Shown one piece after another: positions 11,440-21,844 of a DNA stretch of 64,000 nucleotides. Below the pieces are notes generated by a model, which saw nothing but the letters and a program-made list of their open reading frames with translations, was not told where the DNA came from and did no database searches. Where the stretch lies: assembly GCA_029204225.1 (NCBI GenBank), contig CM055113.1, positions 19,983,798 to 20,047,797 of the forward strand. Direction: 5' to 3'. The DNA is from Diphasiastrum complanatum. Taxonomy: Eukaryota > Streptophyta > Lycopodiopsida > Lycopodiales > Lycopodiaceae. Numbering within the stretch: position 1 is the stretch's first letter; every line of letters starts with the position of its first letter. The translations under genes were made by a program, and so were the position numbers.

Positions 11440-11990
11440 GAAAAACCCAAGGAATCTAAGTCTTAAATCATCCTCCTTCTCCCAGGTGTCCTCATCATCT
11501 GACTTACCTTTCTAATGAATCAGGTGTTAAAAAATCAAACGATTTCTCAGCTGATGTCGTCGAGTATCCATGATCCTTTCCGGTTCATGGGGTACAAAAG
11601 CAGTCAAATCCTCCAATGGCACCAGATCATTTGTGGGAATTAGGTCATCTTTTCCACCAAGTCATTCCTTTAAATGGCTTTCACGGAATACAGGATGAAC
11701 CTTAGTTCTAAGAGGGAGTTCTAGTCTACATGCAGCCCTACCAATCTTGTTAAGAACTTTGAAAGGACCGCGAAAACGTGGACTCCATTTGAAGTGTCTT
11801 AGAGTCTTTTGGGTGTGGTCACTGCAAAATAAGATTGAAATTTCTTTAGCTGTAATTCTGAGAACTATTTCCATTGACAATGCCAATGTTAATGCATAAA
11901 ACAACAAGAAGCATTTAATATATCTTACTTCGTATGATAAGGGATGAGCAGATACTTTGTTGCTGGTGTGAATCCACTTGTCAGACACTG
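11440..11990 (-). pseudogene. Gypsy (chromovirus) integrase C-terminus and chromodomain relic
   Basis: The 108-codon frame 11662-11988 ends with the classic pol tail: WSPRFRGPFKVL, then VHPVFRESHLKE. Beyond its stop the minus strand goes on with residues reading ILD-R-like (RIMDTRRHQLRN) and DEDTWE, the signature of a chromodomain, with stops. A G8-A3 polypurine tract then precedes an LTR start. RT/RNase H at 17.07-18.12 kb on the same strand may belong to the same or a related element. The first ~50 residues of the long frame do not look like integrase. Confidence 0.75.
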
Positions 11991-12060
11991 TGACAATGTG
12001 TCATTATTTTCCTTGAAGGCCTGAAGCATAAAGTTACTCAAACCAGCAACTCATTGGATG

Positions 12061-12437
12061 CATTAGAGGAGTTTTGAGCTCCAAAAAGACCCATTAAGAA
12101 TTCGTGCAAGATGTAGTTTATATTATTAAAATATTATAACACTAATACTTTTGACTTGCCATAACTTTTTATTTGTAGCTCAAATGTATGTAATGTAACA
12201 TATCATTAAAAGCTCTTGTCGAGCGCTTTCCAATGCACCAAACTTCGTTAAATTTGGACTTACCACTAAAAAGTTATGCCATTTTTAGTGTGGAATCAAA
12301 ATGTGGACTCAAAAAGTTATGTTACGTAGATTTCAAATTTGAGTGTTTTGATTGGTCCATGTGTAAGAAAAAATTGAGAAAAAATATAAAAAGAATCTTT
12401 ACAAAGGGTCTTTTTTGGATTTAGAACTCCTCTAATG
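12061..12437. mobile_element. MITE-like element with ~32-bp terminal inverted repeats
   Basis: The first 32 bases (CATTAGAGGAGTT... to GACCC) recur inverted at 12406-12437 with a few mismatches. The interior is AT-rich and noncoding. No clear target duplication is visible, so the superfamily is unknown. Confidence 0.6.
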
Positions 12438-12566
12438 AATCTCTTGCAATGTCATATTGCAAGAGTGTAAGCCCGGACTCTATCACAGGATCACTGATAG
12501 AAGCTCGTCTGTCTTTGAGATCCAAGCAATCTAGAACTCTAAAATTAATACTAAAATCAAGCTCAT

Positions 12567-13236
12567 CTAGTCTAAAATGAAAGGAGTACCAATTGTATCT
12601 ATAACATCGGATATGTCTTTCTCATATTTAAGATAATCATCTGAATCTATATATGTATACAAATTTGGAATTGGAGGTGGAGGAGGAGGTGGATGTGTAG
12701 TATCTACAGGAATTAAAGGGGTATCCAAAACAGATGTAGCTATATTTACAAGATTATCAACAGCAACATTATCTACAATGGATTCCGGGTTAGGCTTCAC
12801 TGAATCTGTGGTGTCTACCCTCCTTACTTTCTTCGGAGCTCTCTTGGGGGTTGTCTGCTTCCTAGGACGCTTCGTAGGAAGATCAGTCCTATCTAGAGGA
12901 GTTGGTCTAGGAGCAGTAGGTTGAGATACGTGTAACCTACAATACCTATCTCTCATTCTCATCAGGAGCTGAAAATCGTTGGGCATTATGGTGACTCTCT
13001 TGGAATGGATTGCAAGCAAAAAAGAATCCTTAAAAAAAAGGCTAATGTAATCTTTAGCAGCCTCTTGAAGGCACTGAAGAGCACTGGGTGTGAATCTAAC
13101 TAGCTGTTCAAGATCATTTCTTGTTATGTTTCAGATAGCACGGTAGAATTGAGCTCTTGGGATTAACATAGCTGTTGACCTCTAATACTTGCGTATCTCA
13201 GAGAGCCACCTGCTACAGTTGCGCGATCTAGGTCTA
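12567..13236 (-). pseudogene. Histone H3-like pseudogene with long C-terminal extension
   Basis: On the minus strand the frame from about 13236 aligns with the H3 fold: SEIRKY at the alpha-N helix, LIPRAQFYRAI at alpha-1, SALQCLQEAAKDY at alpha-2 and AIHSKRVTIMPNDFQL at loop 2/alpha-3. Two stops break it: TAG after RKY (where H3 has Gln) and TGA after YRAI, both one C-to-T step from CAG and CGA. The N-terminal tail is missing. After the H3 core come about 125 more residues that H3 lacks: a Lys/Arg/Pro/Thr-rich basic stretch (KRPRKQTTPKRAPKKVRR), an acidic-neutral stretch, a run of seven prolines and an acidic end. The LIPRA motif recalls centromeric H3, but the tail fits no standard H3. It could come from a divergent host histone or from a viral histone; I cannot decide. 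Confidence 0.75.
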
Positions 13237-13639
13237 GCGGTGGTATAATGGCAACCGTAGGGGCTGAGGATGAGCCAAGAGAGAAGAAGTCCCTCCTTGT
13301 CTGCTTTCTCCTATCCATGGACGTGTACTATGGTATAGCGGACTTGTGCGTGACGGTTAGGATGAGCACAGAGGGATGATAAAGAGCTCGCAGAGGACCG
13401 ATATGTACGGACAAAATGTACTGTATATAAGACCTGTGCGAGCCGAATATAAGAGAGGGCGATTAGTTTTGAAGAAAGGCACACAAGTGCGATACAGGGA
13501 GACACGTAGGCAGATGTATTGGAACTGTGCGCATGGAAGGCGGTAGGAGGAATATCGATTGTGAAGGACGCGCACAAGTGCAATATGCGGAGCGAAAAAA
13601 AAAGTGAAAAAAATTCATCGAAGTTTGTGATTTTATATC

Positions 13640-13930
13640 ACGGTTCACACGTGCCAAAGAACGTCCTATCACACATGGGAGTTGTATGGACAAATGCGAG
13701 AGCGACACATGTCACCTTGTCACATTACACGTGTGGAATTTGTACGACCAAATGTGAGAGCGACACGTGTTGTCGAGCAAACGAATGAACACGCGACAGG
13801 TGTCCAGGTGTCATTTCACACGTGTCCAGGTGTCACCTCACACATGCCAGTGCCTGTAGTCCAATTGAAAGTAGACACATGTCCTTTGTCCGTTGACCAC
13901 ACGTGCAAAAATTTAGTATAAATGGCACGA
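13640..13930 (+). promoter_or_regulatory. Dense CACGTG/CACATG box cluster followed by a TATA box
   Basis: In under 300 bases there are at least four CACGTG cores (ACACGTG, CACGTGT, CACACGTGT, CACACGTGC) and several CACATG/CAGGTGTC variants. TATAAAT follows at 13917-13923. This is the layout of a plant G-box promoter on the plus strand. No convincing gene follows; it may be an LTR promoter of an unrecognised element. Confidence 0.4.
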
Positions 13931-14111
13931 AAATCGATTGATTTTTTACCTTTTCCGTTCTCAAAATTTGTGGCATATCACTCTTGTGCGTGCGCAGTGT
14001 TGTCCATTTGCTTGCAACGATACCTACTTGAGCACAAGTGCAATATTTGATATTTGTGTGCCGTACATATCCCTCTTGTGCGCCATCTTGATAGTTGTGG
14101 GTTTCGTACTA

Positions 14112-14312
14112 CTAAACCTTGGGTTCTAGGGGGAATGGGAAGTAATGCCAGTCTAGGTGACGGTCGGGGTACACCTTGGCGTTGCACCAACGGAGTAGGA
14201 TTGGTGCAGTTCGGCGGACTGCTTGGTTCTTGAGATTATAGCGACATTCGACTGTATCATGGTTGCTCATTTTACAAATATGGCAGTATTGACTACACAT
14301 CACAAAACACAT
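14112..14312 (-). pseudogene. Retroelement Gag zinc-knuckle fragment
   Basis: A 66-codon frame carries CHICKMSNHDTVEC, a perfect C-x2-C-x4-H-x4-C zinc knuckle, at residues 10-23. The rest is Trp/Pro-rich and unassigned. Zinc knuckles of this spacing are typical of retrotransposon Gag proteins. Nothing else of the element is recognisable nearby. Confidence 0.5.
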
Positions 14313-14432
14313 TCTATTCTAGCAATCAAGACAAATGATGCAAGACAGAAAGATGCACAAAAATAGAGCAACTATATTATGAGTTTAATTTTTAGAGCGA
14401 GATCGTTAATGTCTCGCTCGTTGGTGGAATGA

Positions 14433-14669
14433 CACTCTGCTCTTACATCTGATGATGAATCAAGCCCTATAGAGGAGTCGAAATGTCTTTTCAATTTGTC
14501 TATATATTATATTGATGATGATGTATATTTTAATACTGCTGATTTATGTAAATTTTTTGACTATCGTGAAGACGAGGTTCTATGTTTATTATCCAGCACA
14601 ATTTCCGAATTCTCTGATTTTGTAGATTTTGAAACAGATGACCTTGTCAGAGTTGATAAAAAAAAATAA
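14433..14669 (+). other. Open frame without ATG, unrecognised, faintly BRO-N/KilA-like
   Basis: After a TGA at 14430-14432 the frame stays open for 78 codons to TAA at 14667-14669 and has no ATG. It is acidic and contains YFNTADLCKFFDY, which loosely fits the pattern (YF-x-A-D-x-x-x-x-x-Y) of BRO-N/MSV199-type domains of large DNA viruses and phages. The resemblance is short and may be chance. A decayed exon of a host gene is equally possible. Confidence 0.25.
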
Positions 14670-15139
14670 AATGAAAATATTCAATTATTTCATCATCTCA
14701 ACATAAGCTTAATAGCTAAGTTATAGTCTCCATCTAGAACATACAATAAAAATATATTTCTTTTTTACCAATGTTGATTTTATGATACCTATCATGTCTT
14801 TTAATGTATGGTCGTACATCAATCCTTGGCAGTAGACAAAAATGTTTTAGCTTGACAAATGTAAAATGAATGTGAATAAGTTTTCAGCGTTTTCAATGAT
14901 ATAGCATACTATGTACAATTTGGACTCCATCCGACCCTAGGAGTCTTTTGCACCACTTCTTATGAAGCTGGTAAGCAAAATCATTTGTCTATTATTGTTA
15001 ATAAAAAAATTTGCAAAATTTATTTGAGCTATATTTTAAGCACTTAATAATTGATGAAGGAAACTTAAATTTGTACAAAAATGTTCCAAGTACAGAGATA
15101 TGTTATCTATTGGATTATTGAGATATATCTAATTATAAT
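14670..15139. other. AT-rich stretch, nothing recognised
   Basis: No open frame, repeat border or known domain seen on either strand. Confidence 0.5.
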
Positions 15140-15350
15140 TAGATCCAGCTGAGTCGTCCTCGTTTTGGCCATTGATGTTGCAATCGGACTCATGTGACTA
15201 CGATGCATGGGATTGTAATTGTGATACCTGCATCCAATGAATATGATTCAGTTATCTGAGAAATGCGATGAGCGTAAGTCAGACCACATGAGTGTAGTGA
15301 AGTTAAAGTGTATCTTGAAGCCATATATACCTCAGATCTAGAGTATCCAT
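15140..15350 (-). repeat. Duplicated C-terminal exon of the CACTA protein
   Basis: Direct repeat of 15660-15870. On the minus strand both end in a Ser/Gln/Asp-rich tail (SHESD, then EDDSAGSN here and GDDSTRSN there). Confidence 0.6.
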
Positions 15351-15354
15351 CCGA

Positions 15355-15593
15355 ATTAAGGCACAAAGAAAGACTTGAAGTTTGTGAAGAAAGGATTCCC
15401 CGAAAATCCAGATCGTGCCAAACAACAATGGGAGGCCGCCAAGAAGCTACAGGACACTTTAGGAACCTTCTCACCTTGGAAGTGGTGGCCTTGGTTCTCC
15501 CATGGACATCGTTATAACCCTGTCAAATGGCTCAACTCTATCCTAAAACTAGACTCCATGCAATTGAAGAGCCATGTAGAGGACTTAACTTAA
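15355..15593 (+). pseudogene. CACTA transposase-associated fragment in inverted orientation
   Basis: The plus-strand frame has FVKKGFPENPDRAKQQWEAAKK. On the minus strand at about 16195-16070 the main relic has FAKK, FREDPDRFKQQREASKK. The DNA is alike beyond this point as well. So a piece of the same exon has been copied in reverse next to its parent. Confidence 0.65.
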
Positions 15594-15659
15594 ACAATTA
15601 TATATATTGATATATAAATGTTCGAATTACAAATATATATCAGAATGAAACACCAAATT

Positions 15660-17060
15660 ATTAGATCTAGTTGAATCATCCCCGTCCTAGCCATGGCCAT
15701 CAGACTCATGTGACTGCGATGCATGAGACTGAGACTGCGATACCTACGTGCAACGAAGATGTGTAAATTTTGTAAATGATGCTGTTAGAGTGTCCGACTG
15801 AATGAATGTGGTGAAGTCAAAATATATGTTGAAACCATAATACATACCTCAGAATATCCATCCCAGTAAATTTTCACTCATTGTCTCTCCAATAATTCGA
15901 GTAATGCAAGTTTCTGAAATATGCATACTTGTACTCCTCTTTTGTGGGAGACCACTTTACGACAGATTTTTGCATGAACCGACAAATCGGTGATTGTAAT
16001 TTAATTTAAACAAATCCACAAATAAAATATGAATTATGACCAAAACAAGTTCAACTTATGGGTGGGAAGACTTACAAAATGGGCATGAAAAGAACCTTGG
16101 CCACCATTGCCCAGGTGCGAGGGCCCTGCCGTCTCTATTCGCTTCTTAGATGCCTCTCTTTGTTGCTTGAAACGATCTGGATCTTCTCGAAATTATTTCT
16201 TTGCAAACTTCCAATCGTCCTTGTGCACGTTGTATGGCCTAGATTTGCCATCTCTCACCGCATCTCGGATCTCTGATTTGTGGTGGCTCATCACGCTTCC
16301 CATGCATCGTCCCATCCATATTCGGTCAAATTCCAAATTAGGGGAGGGGAATGGAAATTCTCTATACAACTGGTCAATGACATAATTCTTTTCCTCATCA
16401 CTTTGTCTGCGCCAGTCCTTAAAAATGTCTCTGTTGAAGAGCACATGCGTGAGTTGCCTCATGTGAGTGATGATGCGACCACCACGGTCATCCTCCACTA
16501 TGTGCTTCTCTGCATCTATGTCATAGGATGGCAAGACATCAGCTGACAGAGAGGTGTCAAAGGGAGTGTCAAGAGGAGTGGGGGAGTTGACTACAACGAG
16601 AATGATTTGGAGAGGAGTTTGAAGATGATCATGAGAAGAGTGGGGAGGGGTATGAAGAGGAGAAGGTTGGGGAGGAGTTTGGGCGGGAGTGTAACCAACA
16701 AGGGTTTGAATGGGAGAAAAAATGGGTGGAGTGGCCTGGCAAGAGGGATCATGGTGCCATGGAGACTCCATAGGGGGCATGGGTATCGAAGAAAGAAAAA
16801 TGTGAGGATAGAGTGTGGGGGTGTCAAGATAATCAGGTGTGACAGATGCAGGAGTCAAAGTATCACGCATCATCCGCGTTGCTTCTTGAATAGACCTATG
16901 ACGAGGCTTGCTAGATGGATGTGCTGGACTTGAGGCTCACTATATCATCGGCGTCATTGTCACAACAAGAGCCGTCGCTGAGGCGACTCCTCCTACGATC
17001 GCTCTTTTGGGAAGAGGCATTGGCATTAGAGTGCACGGGGGAGGGACTCCCACCGGATAG
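15660..17060 (-). pseudogene. CACTA (En/Spm) transposase-associated protein relic
   Basis: The longest frame (16873-16193, 226 codons) has a Pro/Ser/Thr-rich N-terminal half, then FKDWRRQSDEEKNYVIDQLY and later DDWKFAKK. A stop follows, and the frame resumes with FREDPDRFKQQREASKKR and GPSHLGNGGQGSF. This order matches the plant Transposase_24 (Ptta/En/Spm) domain family. Further exons follow at about 15985-15880 (WSPTKEEYKYAYF) and the tail at 15660-15750. Stops and frame changes make it dead. It seems to sit inside the gypsy RNase H relic that starts at 17065. CACTA termini were not found. Confidence 0.65.
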
Positions 17061-17064
17061 ACCC

Positions 17065-18125
17065 TCGTGCTAATGTCGAATACAAACTCCTGAATGAGTT
17101 CCGACCATCTAGCCTTACGGCCATGAAGGTCCTTGGCATCACAAATATACTTAAGGGATTGATGATCAGTCATTACCGTAAACCTGGCACCATAAAGATA
17201 ATGCCTCTAAATTTTTAATGCGTGAATGACTACAAAAAGCTCCTTCTCATAGGTAGAATACCTATTCTGAGCAGGATCCAGCTTCTTGCTTTCAAAGGCC
17301 ACTGATCTACCAACTTGATAAAGGACCGCTCCAACAGCAAAGTCGCTAGCATCCGTATCAACCACAAGGGGTCGGTTAGGATCGACAATGTGTAAAATTG
17401 GAGCCGTAGAAACACAGTGCTTGAGAGTCTCAAAACTCTTATTCATTTTATCCATCCATGTTATCAATGGACTTTTTCTGTGGCTACATTTTTTCTTCAC
17501 CCCCTTAAGAACGTTTGTCAAGGGCAATGCTATTAAGGCATAGTCCATAATGAACTTGTGAAAAAATCCTATGAAGCCCAAAAAGGATTTCACATCTCGA
17601 ATTGTCAGGGGTCTCGGCCATTCTCGTACCTTACGAACTTTGTCATAATTGATTTCAAGACCTTTATTTGATATGACATGGCCTAGGTATTTGAGTTTAG
17701 TCGAGAAGAACTCACATTTCGACTCCTTAGCATAGAGCTTTTCTTGTCTTAGAAGATCCAAGACAATACGAAGATGCTCTTCATGCTCCTCAAGGGTCCG
17801 ACTATAAATTCATATGTCGTCCAAATACAGCACCACAAACTTTCTCAGATATGAACGAAGAATACCGTTCATCATCTGCTGGAAAACGGCAGACGCATTC
17901 GTGAGTCCAAAAGGTAACACTAAAAACTCATAATGGCCATATCTGAATCGAAATCCAGTCTTAGGAACATCATTGTTCCTAATCCTTATATGATGGTAAC
18001 CTGATCTAAGATCAATCTTGGAGAAATACTTAGTTCCATTCAGACGATCCATAAGATCATCCATCCTAGGTAAGGGATATCTATTCTTGATGGTTACAAG
18101 GACGGTGCTGACGAATGATGATTGT
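17065..18125 (-). pseudogene. Ty3/gypsy reverse transcriptase and RNase H relic
   Basis: From about 18125 the minus strand reads the [45 protein letters not shown] and the catalytic YLDD (about 17825). A stop directly after it (TAA for Tyr/Phe region) breaks the frame. The next frame (17761-17207) continues with CEFF, YLGHVIS, FLGFIGFFHKF and RNase H with its catalytic Asp (DTDASDFAVGAVL), Glu (YEKELFV) and Asp (MTDHQSLKYI, about 17165). It breaks off after ELIQEFVFDI at about 17068, where the CACTA relic begins. Protease, Gag and integrase are not attached. The lineage looks chromoviral. Confidence 0.88.
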
Positions 18126-18156
18126 CCAAAGACTGAGAAAGAGAGAGAACATATGT

Positions 18157-19136
18157 AGCTTGAAAGAACTTGACTTGGAATATCAGTCTCACAAGCAACT
18201 GGTAAAATATGCAAGATTAGGGGAATAGGCAATGTTTCTATCTAGCTACCTGATGGTAAAAGCAAAACGATCAAGGAGGTACTTTATGTTCTAGGTTTAA
18301 AGAAAATCTACTTTCCATTGGTGTCGTTACTGATCAAAAGTAGAAAGTAGAGTTTGCACATGATGGTTGCTTTGTAAAGGACATGAACAAGAACTTCAAA
18401 GTCATTATGGATGGTACAAGAGAGCCCAAGACGAATTGTATAGGTTGAAGGCTACATAAAAGAGACAACATTATGCCTGTAATAGCCTAGGAGGTAGTCT
18501 TGTGCTTGTAATTGCCCGGGTACCAAAAAAATATAAAACAAAAATACTTATTCGAGCTAGGCAAAACACTCGAAATGGGGGGGAGGGGGGGGGGTGGCTG
18601 AGTTTATGAGTTTGGACTCAAGTTTGTGAGGCATTATTCTTATTGGCCAAGATAACATCATTCTTATCCTCCAAGATAGCATTAATCTATGTTCTTGTGG
18701 TGGAAGTATTACATATTCACATTATATGAGAGTACCCCAAGGAAATATATATATCTTGAGTCATGAATATGCACTTACTACTTTTGTGAGTAATTTTGAT
18801 GCTCATGTCTGGCATCAAAGATTAGGACATTTAAACATGAGGTCGATCTTGTATATGCATCATAATAGTATGGTCAAGGACATGGTCATTAATGTTGCTT
18901 CCATAGCTAATCAGACTATCTGTGAAGATTGCTTACTAGGAAAAAAACCTAGAACAAGATTTCCAAAAGGACTAAGTCCATTCTGTCACTAATTCATAGT
19001 GACTTATGTCATCCTAACGGTCGTGCCCTCCTTGGGCCAAGCCTTATAGTTCATCACATTTATTGATGACTACTCCCGATTTACCAAATTATGTTCCTAG
19101 AACAAGTCTGAGGCCTTTAATTGTTTTAAGGGAGGG
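18157..19136 (+). pseudogene. Copia protease/GAG-pre-integrase/integrase-start relic
   Basis: The frame is broken but readable: [28 protein letters not shown] (protease end), then WHQRLGHLNMRSI and CEDCLLGKKPRTRF (GAG-pre-integrase, 18726-18992). The integrase start follows (FIDDYSR at about 19055, NKSEAF at about 19105). It jumps straight to a purine run and LTR at 19137, so most of integrase, RT and RNase H have been deleted. The first ~580 bases are duplicated at 20258-20840. Confidence 0.78.
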
Positions 19137-19640
19137 TGTGCAGATCCCAAGGCAATCCTAACCCTAGTTAATAAGTGAGAGGGATTTGGCACCCTGCATG
19201 TGTAAGTCCAACCCGATGATCACATAAAGATTTGATTAATTAGAAAGTTAATAAAAGGACTTTAGGCCTTTTTGCGGGACTTTTAATGTCGCAAGGCCTA
19301 AATGTCAAGTTAGTGAATAAAGTTGGATTTCCCTCCAATCTGAATGGTTCCCACTCTTTTTCGAATTTGAATAGTTAGGGAGGCAGAAGTGGACCAATAG
19401 GATTCAGAGGCCAAGGTCCTCCTCTCTACTATAAAAAGGGACCAACTCGAGTTTGCTACACATGTACATATCTTCATTTCAATAAAGCAGATTGGTTCTC
19501 TTGTGAAATGGATTTATGAATGTCCTTGCTCTCTATCACTTTTCCTCCATCTCTCATGCTTTTATTGTGTTTTGCTAATTGTTGGATCTGATTGTTATTG
19601 GGATTGCATGTTTTTATACTTTTTATGAGAGAGAGAGAGA
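19137..19640 (+). repeat. LTR of family X with TATA box and poly(A) signal
   Basis: Follows the purine tract AAGGGAGGG. A TATAAAAAG box lies at 19430-19438 and AATAAA at 19481-19486, the order expected of U3 and R. Its first ~210 bases recur inverted at 19905-20102 and 10150-10367. The right border is not clear. Confidence 0.65.
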
Positions 19641-19904
19641 GAAAGAGTAAGCTATCTTCATTGTGGATCTAGTGTTAATGGATGTAGTGTTAATGCTTAG
19701 GGTTACTGGATGGTAGAGTTAGATGTGAATCTTCCATTCATGCTGAAATCTAAACTATGCTATCACTCTCATGGGAACAAATCTACGCGTGACAACTAAC
19801 TTCATCTTCTCGATGCTAGATTGATTAGATTTTGGGTTGAGGATAGGCAAGGAAAGAAACCCACTACACCTTCTTATTATTTGAAATTTGAATTTTGGGA
19901 GGAG

Positions 19905-20102
19905 CTCTTTTTATTCACTAACTTGACTATTAGGCCTTGCGACATTCAAAGTCATGCAAAAAGGCCTAAAGTCATTTTATTAACTTCGAACTAATCAAAT
20001 ATCTATGTGATCATCGGGTTGGACTTACACATGCACGGTGCCAAATCTCTCTCACTTATTAACTATGTTAGGGGTGCCTCAATATCCGCAAACCCTCCAA
20101 TA
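19905..20102 (-). repeat. LTR fragment, family X
   Basis: Close match, inverted, to the start of the LTR at 19137 and direct match to 10150-10367. Confidence 0.6.
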
Positions 20103-20245
20103 GTGGTGGTCATTTTGCATCGGACATTATAGTTCACAAGATCCTACAGTCTGGATGCTAGTGACCCACAATTCACAAGGATACGGAAAAATACTTGAAG
20201 AAATGCCATGTGTGTCAATGAGCCAGAAGACCCTCCATGACTAGA
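20103..20245 (+). pseudogene. Gypsy integrase zinc-domain fragment
   Basis: Reads GGHFASDI, PTIHKDTEKYLKKCHVCQ and RRPSMTR with three stops: the H2C2 zinc domain that opens gypsy integrases. The expected Trp-Trp before Pro-Thr is replaced by two stops. No other part is present. Confidence 0.65.
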
Positions 20246-20257
20246 GTTTGACTTGGT

Positions 20258-20840
20258 TTTGTAGCTTGAAAGAACTAGACAATGGAATATTAGTCTCACA
20301 GACAAATGGTGAAATATGCAAGATCAGGGGAATAGGCAATGTTTCTATCCAGCTACCAGATGGTAAAAGCAAAATGATCAAGAGGTACTTTACATTCTAG
20401 ATTTAAATTAAAGAAAAATCTACTCTCCGTTGGTGTCGTTACTAATCAAAAGTAGAAAGAGTTTGCGCATGATCATTACTTTGTAAAGGACATAAACAAG
20501 AAGTTCAAAGTCATTGCGGATGGTACAATAGAGCCCAAGACGAAATTGTATAACTACAATTAAGGGGCAACATTATGCCTATTATAGCCTAGGAGGCTGG
20601 TCTTGTGCTTGTGATTGCTTGGGTACTGAAAAAACATAAAACAAAAATACTTATTCGAGCTAGGCAAAACACTCGAAATGGGGGGGAGAGGAGGGGTTGA
20701 GTTTATGATTTTGGACTCAAGTTTGTGAGGCATTATTCTTATTGGCCAAGATAACATTATTCTTATCCTCCAAGATAGCATTAATCTATGTTGTTGTGGT
20801 GGAAGTACTACATATTCACATTCTATGAGATTACCCCAAG
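20258..20840 (+). repeat. Second copy of the copia segment 18157-18740
   Basis: Direct repeat with scattered differences, including the noncoding G-run stretch. It contains the same protease-end residues ([10 protein letters not shown]). It stops where the gypsy fragment on the other strand begins. Confidence 0.75.
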
Positions 20841-21830
20841 GTGTGAATAACTACACATCATAAATTTCATGTAATAAGTATTGGCAACATATCCAATGAT
20901 GTTGTAAGGTGGGACTAAGAACAGTTTGACAAAGCCAAAGGCTGGACCAAAATCCATGGCAATCTCACCATCCAATGTTCAGAAAAGCCAACAAAATGTA
21001 GGAATGGAACCCGCATCTTTCTCACATAATAGATTTTGCAATAAAGTTAACTTTGGCATCAATGATGACTTGCTTTTCATTATTGCCAAAGGTTATCTTA
21101 CTTTGCTTCCAGTCTTGAACGACGCCAACCATTTGGAGCCTAGGGTGTACCAAGAAGGAGTTTGTATGTATGTACATCTTCTGGTAAGTCTAGGATAACA
21201 CAATCGATAGTGAATTTGATGTCTGCAATACGTATGGGGATATTCGCCGGCAGGGTTGGTCCTACCATACGTAACTTGTACCGTGGTAGATCTAACTGGG
21301 TGAAATCTCATGACTTTGCTAATGACAAACCCATTATGTTTACGCCTAATCGACTATCTAAAATAGCGGATATTGCAGAATAGTCTTTGTAGAGCATAGG
21401 TAGGGTGATGCTATTTCCCTTAGCAACACCGATATTCATCATATTCATAGGAATCTGAGGTATATCTAGAATCTCTTTAGGTTTTTGTTGTTCATCTTAT
21501 ACATAAGGCACCTAAAACTTCTATTAATATAGCCTTTAAGGCCTATGAAGGATTTGATGGCTCTGTGGAACGACATGGTGATCTGAGCTTGAAGGAATTC
21601 AGAGAAAACTTCTAATCCCTGTACGGGTTGCTCTTGTGTGAGGATTGGAGCAGGTAACGGACTATCAGTTTTTGCTTCTTCCCACAATAACTCATTTCTA
21701 ATTTCATGGTATCGCCTTTGTTCCACTAGTGGATCTGGGTAATCTCTAGGTACTGTGGAAGTTTCACCCTAATTGGTTTGTGACATACGTGTCTTGCGTT
21801 AAAATTGAAAAACAATCCATATTGATTTCT
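20838..21830 (-). pseudogene. Gypsy protease and linker relic
   Basis: On the minus strand from about 21760 a linker rich in Glu/Gln leads (21726-21466), then IPQIPMNMMNIGVAKGN and an aspartic protease core SAILDSRLGVNIM at about 21365-21330. The catalytic Asp-Ser-Gly has become Asp-Ser-Arg. The flap/end follows with LRMVGPTLPANIPI, DCVILDL and VQDWKQSKITF. The piece 20838-21060 recurs inverted at 9790-10020. The matching gag lies at 22591-23900, across the solo LTR, so the LTR split this element. Confidence 0.7.
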
Positions 21831-21844
21831 TGGCTTGCTATAAA

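Noticed and set aside
13311-13921. Several short ORFs on both strands
   Set aside because: Arginine- and histidine-rich frames with no domains, produced by the CACGTG/CACAAG repeat composition.
16591-16933. ORFs on both strands overlapping the CACTA relic
   Set aside because: They are shadow frames of the Pro/Ser-rich N-terminal part of the CACTA protein.
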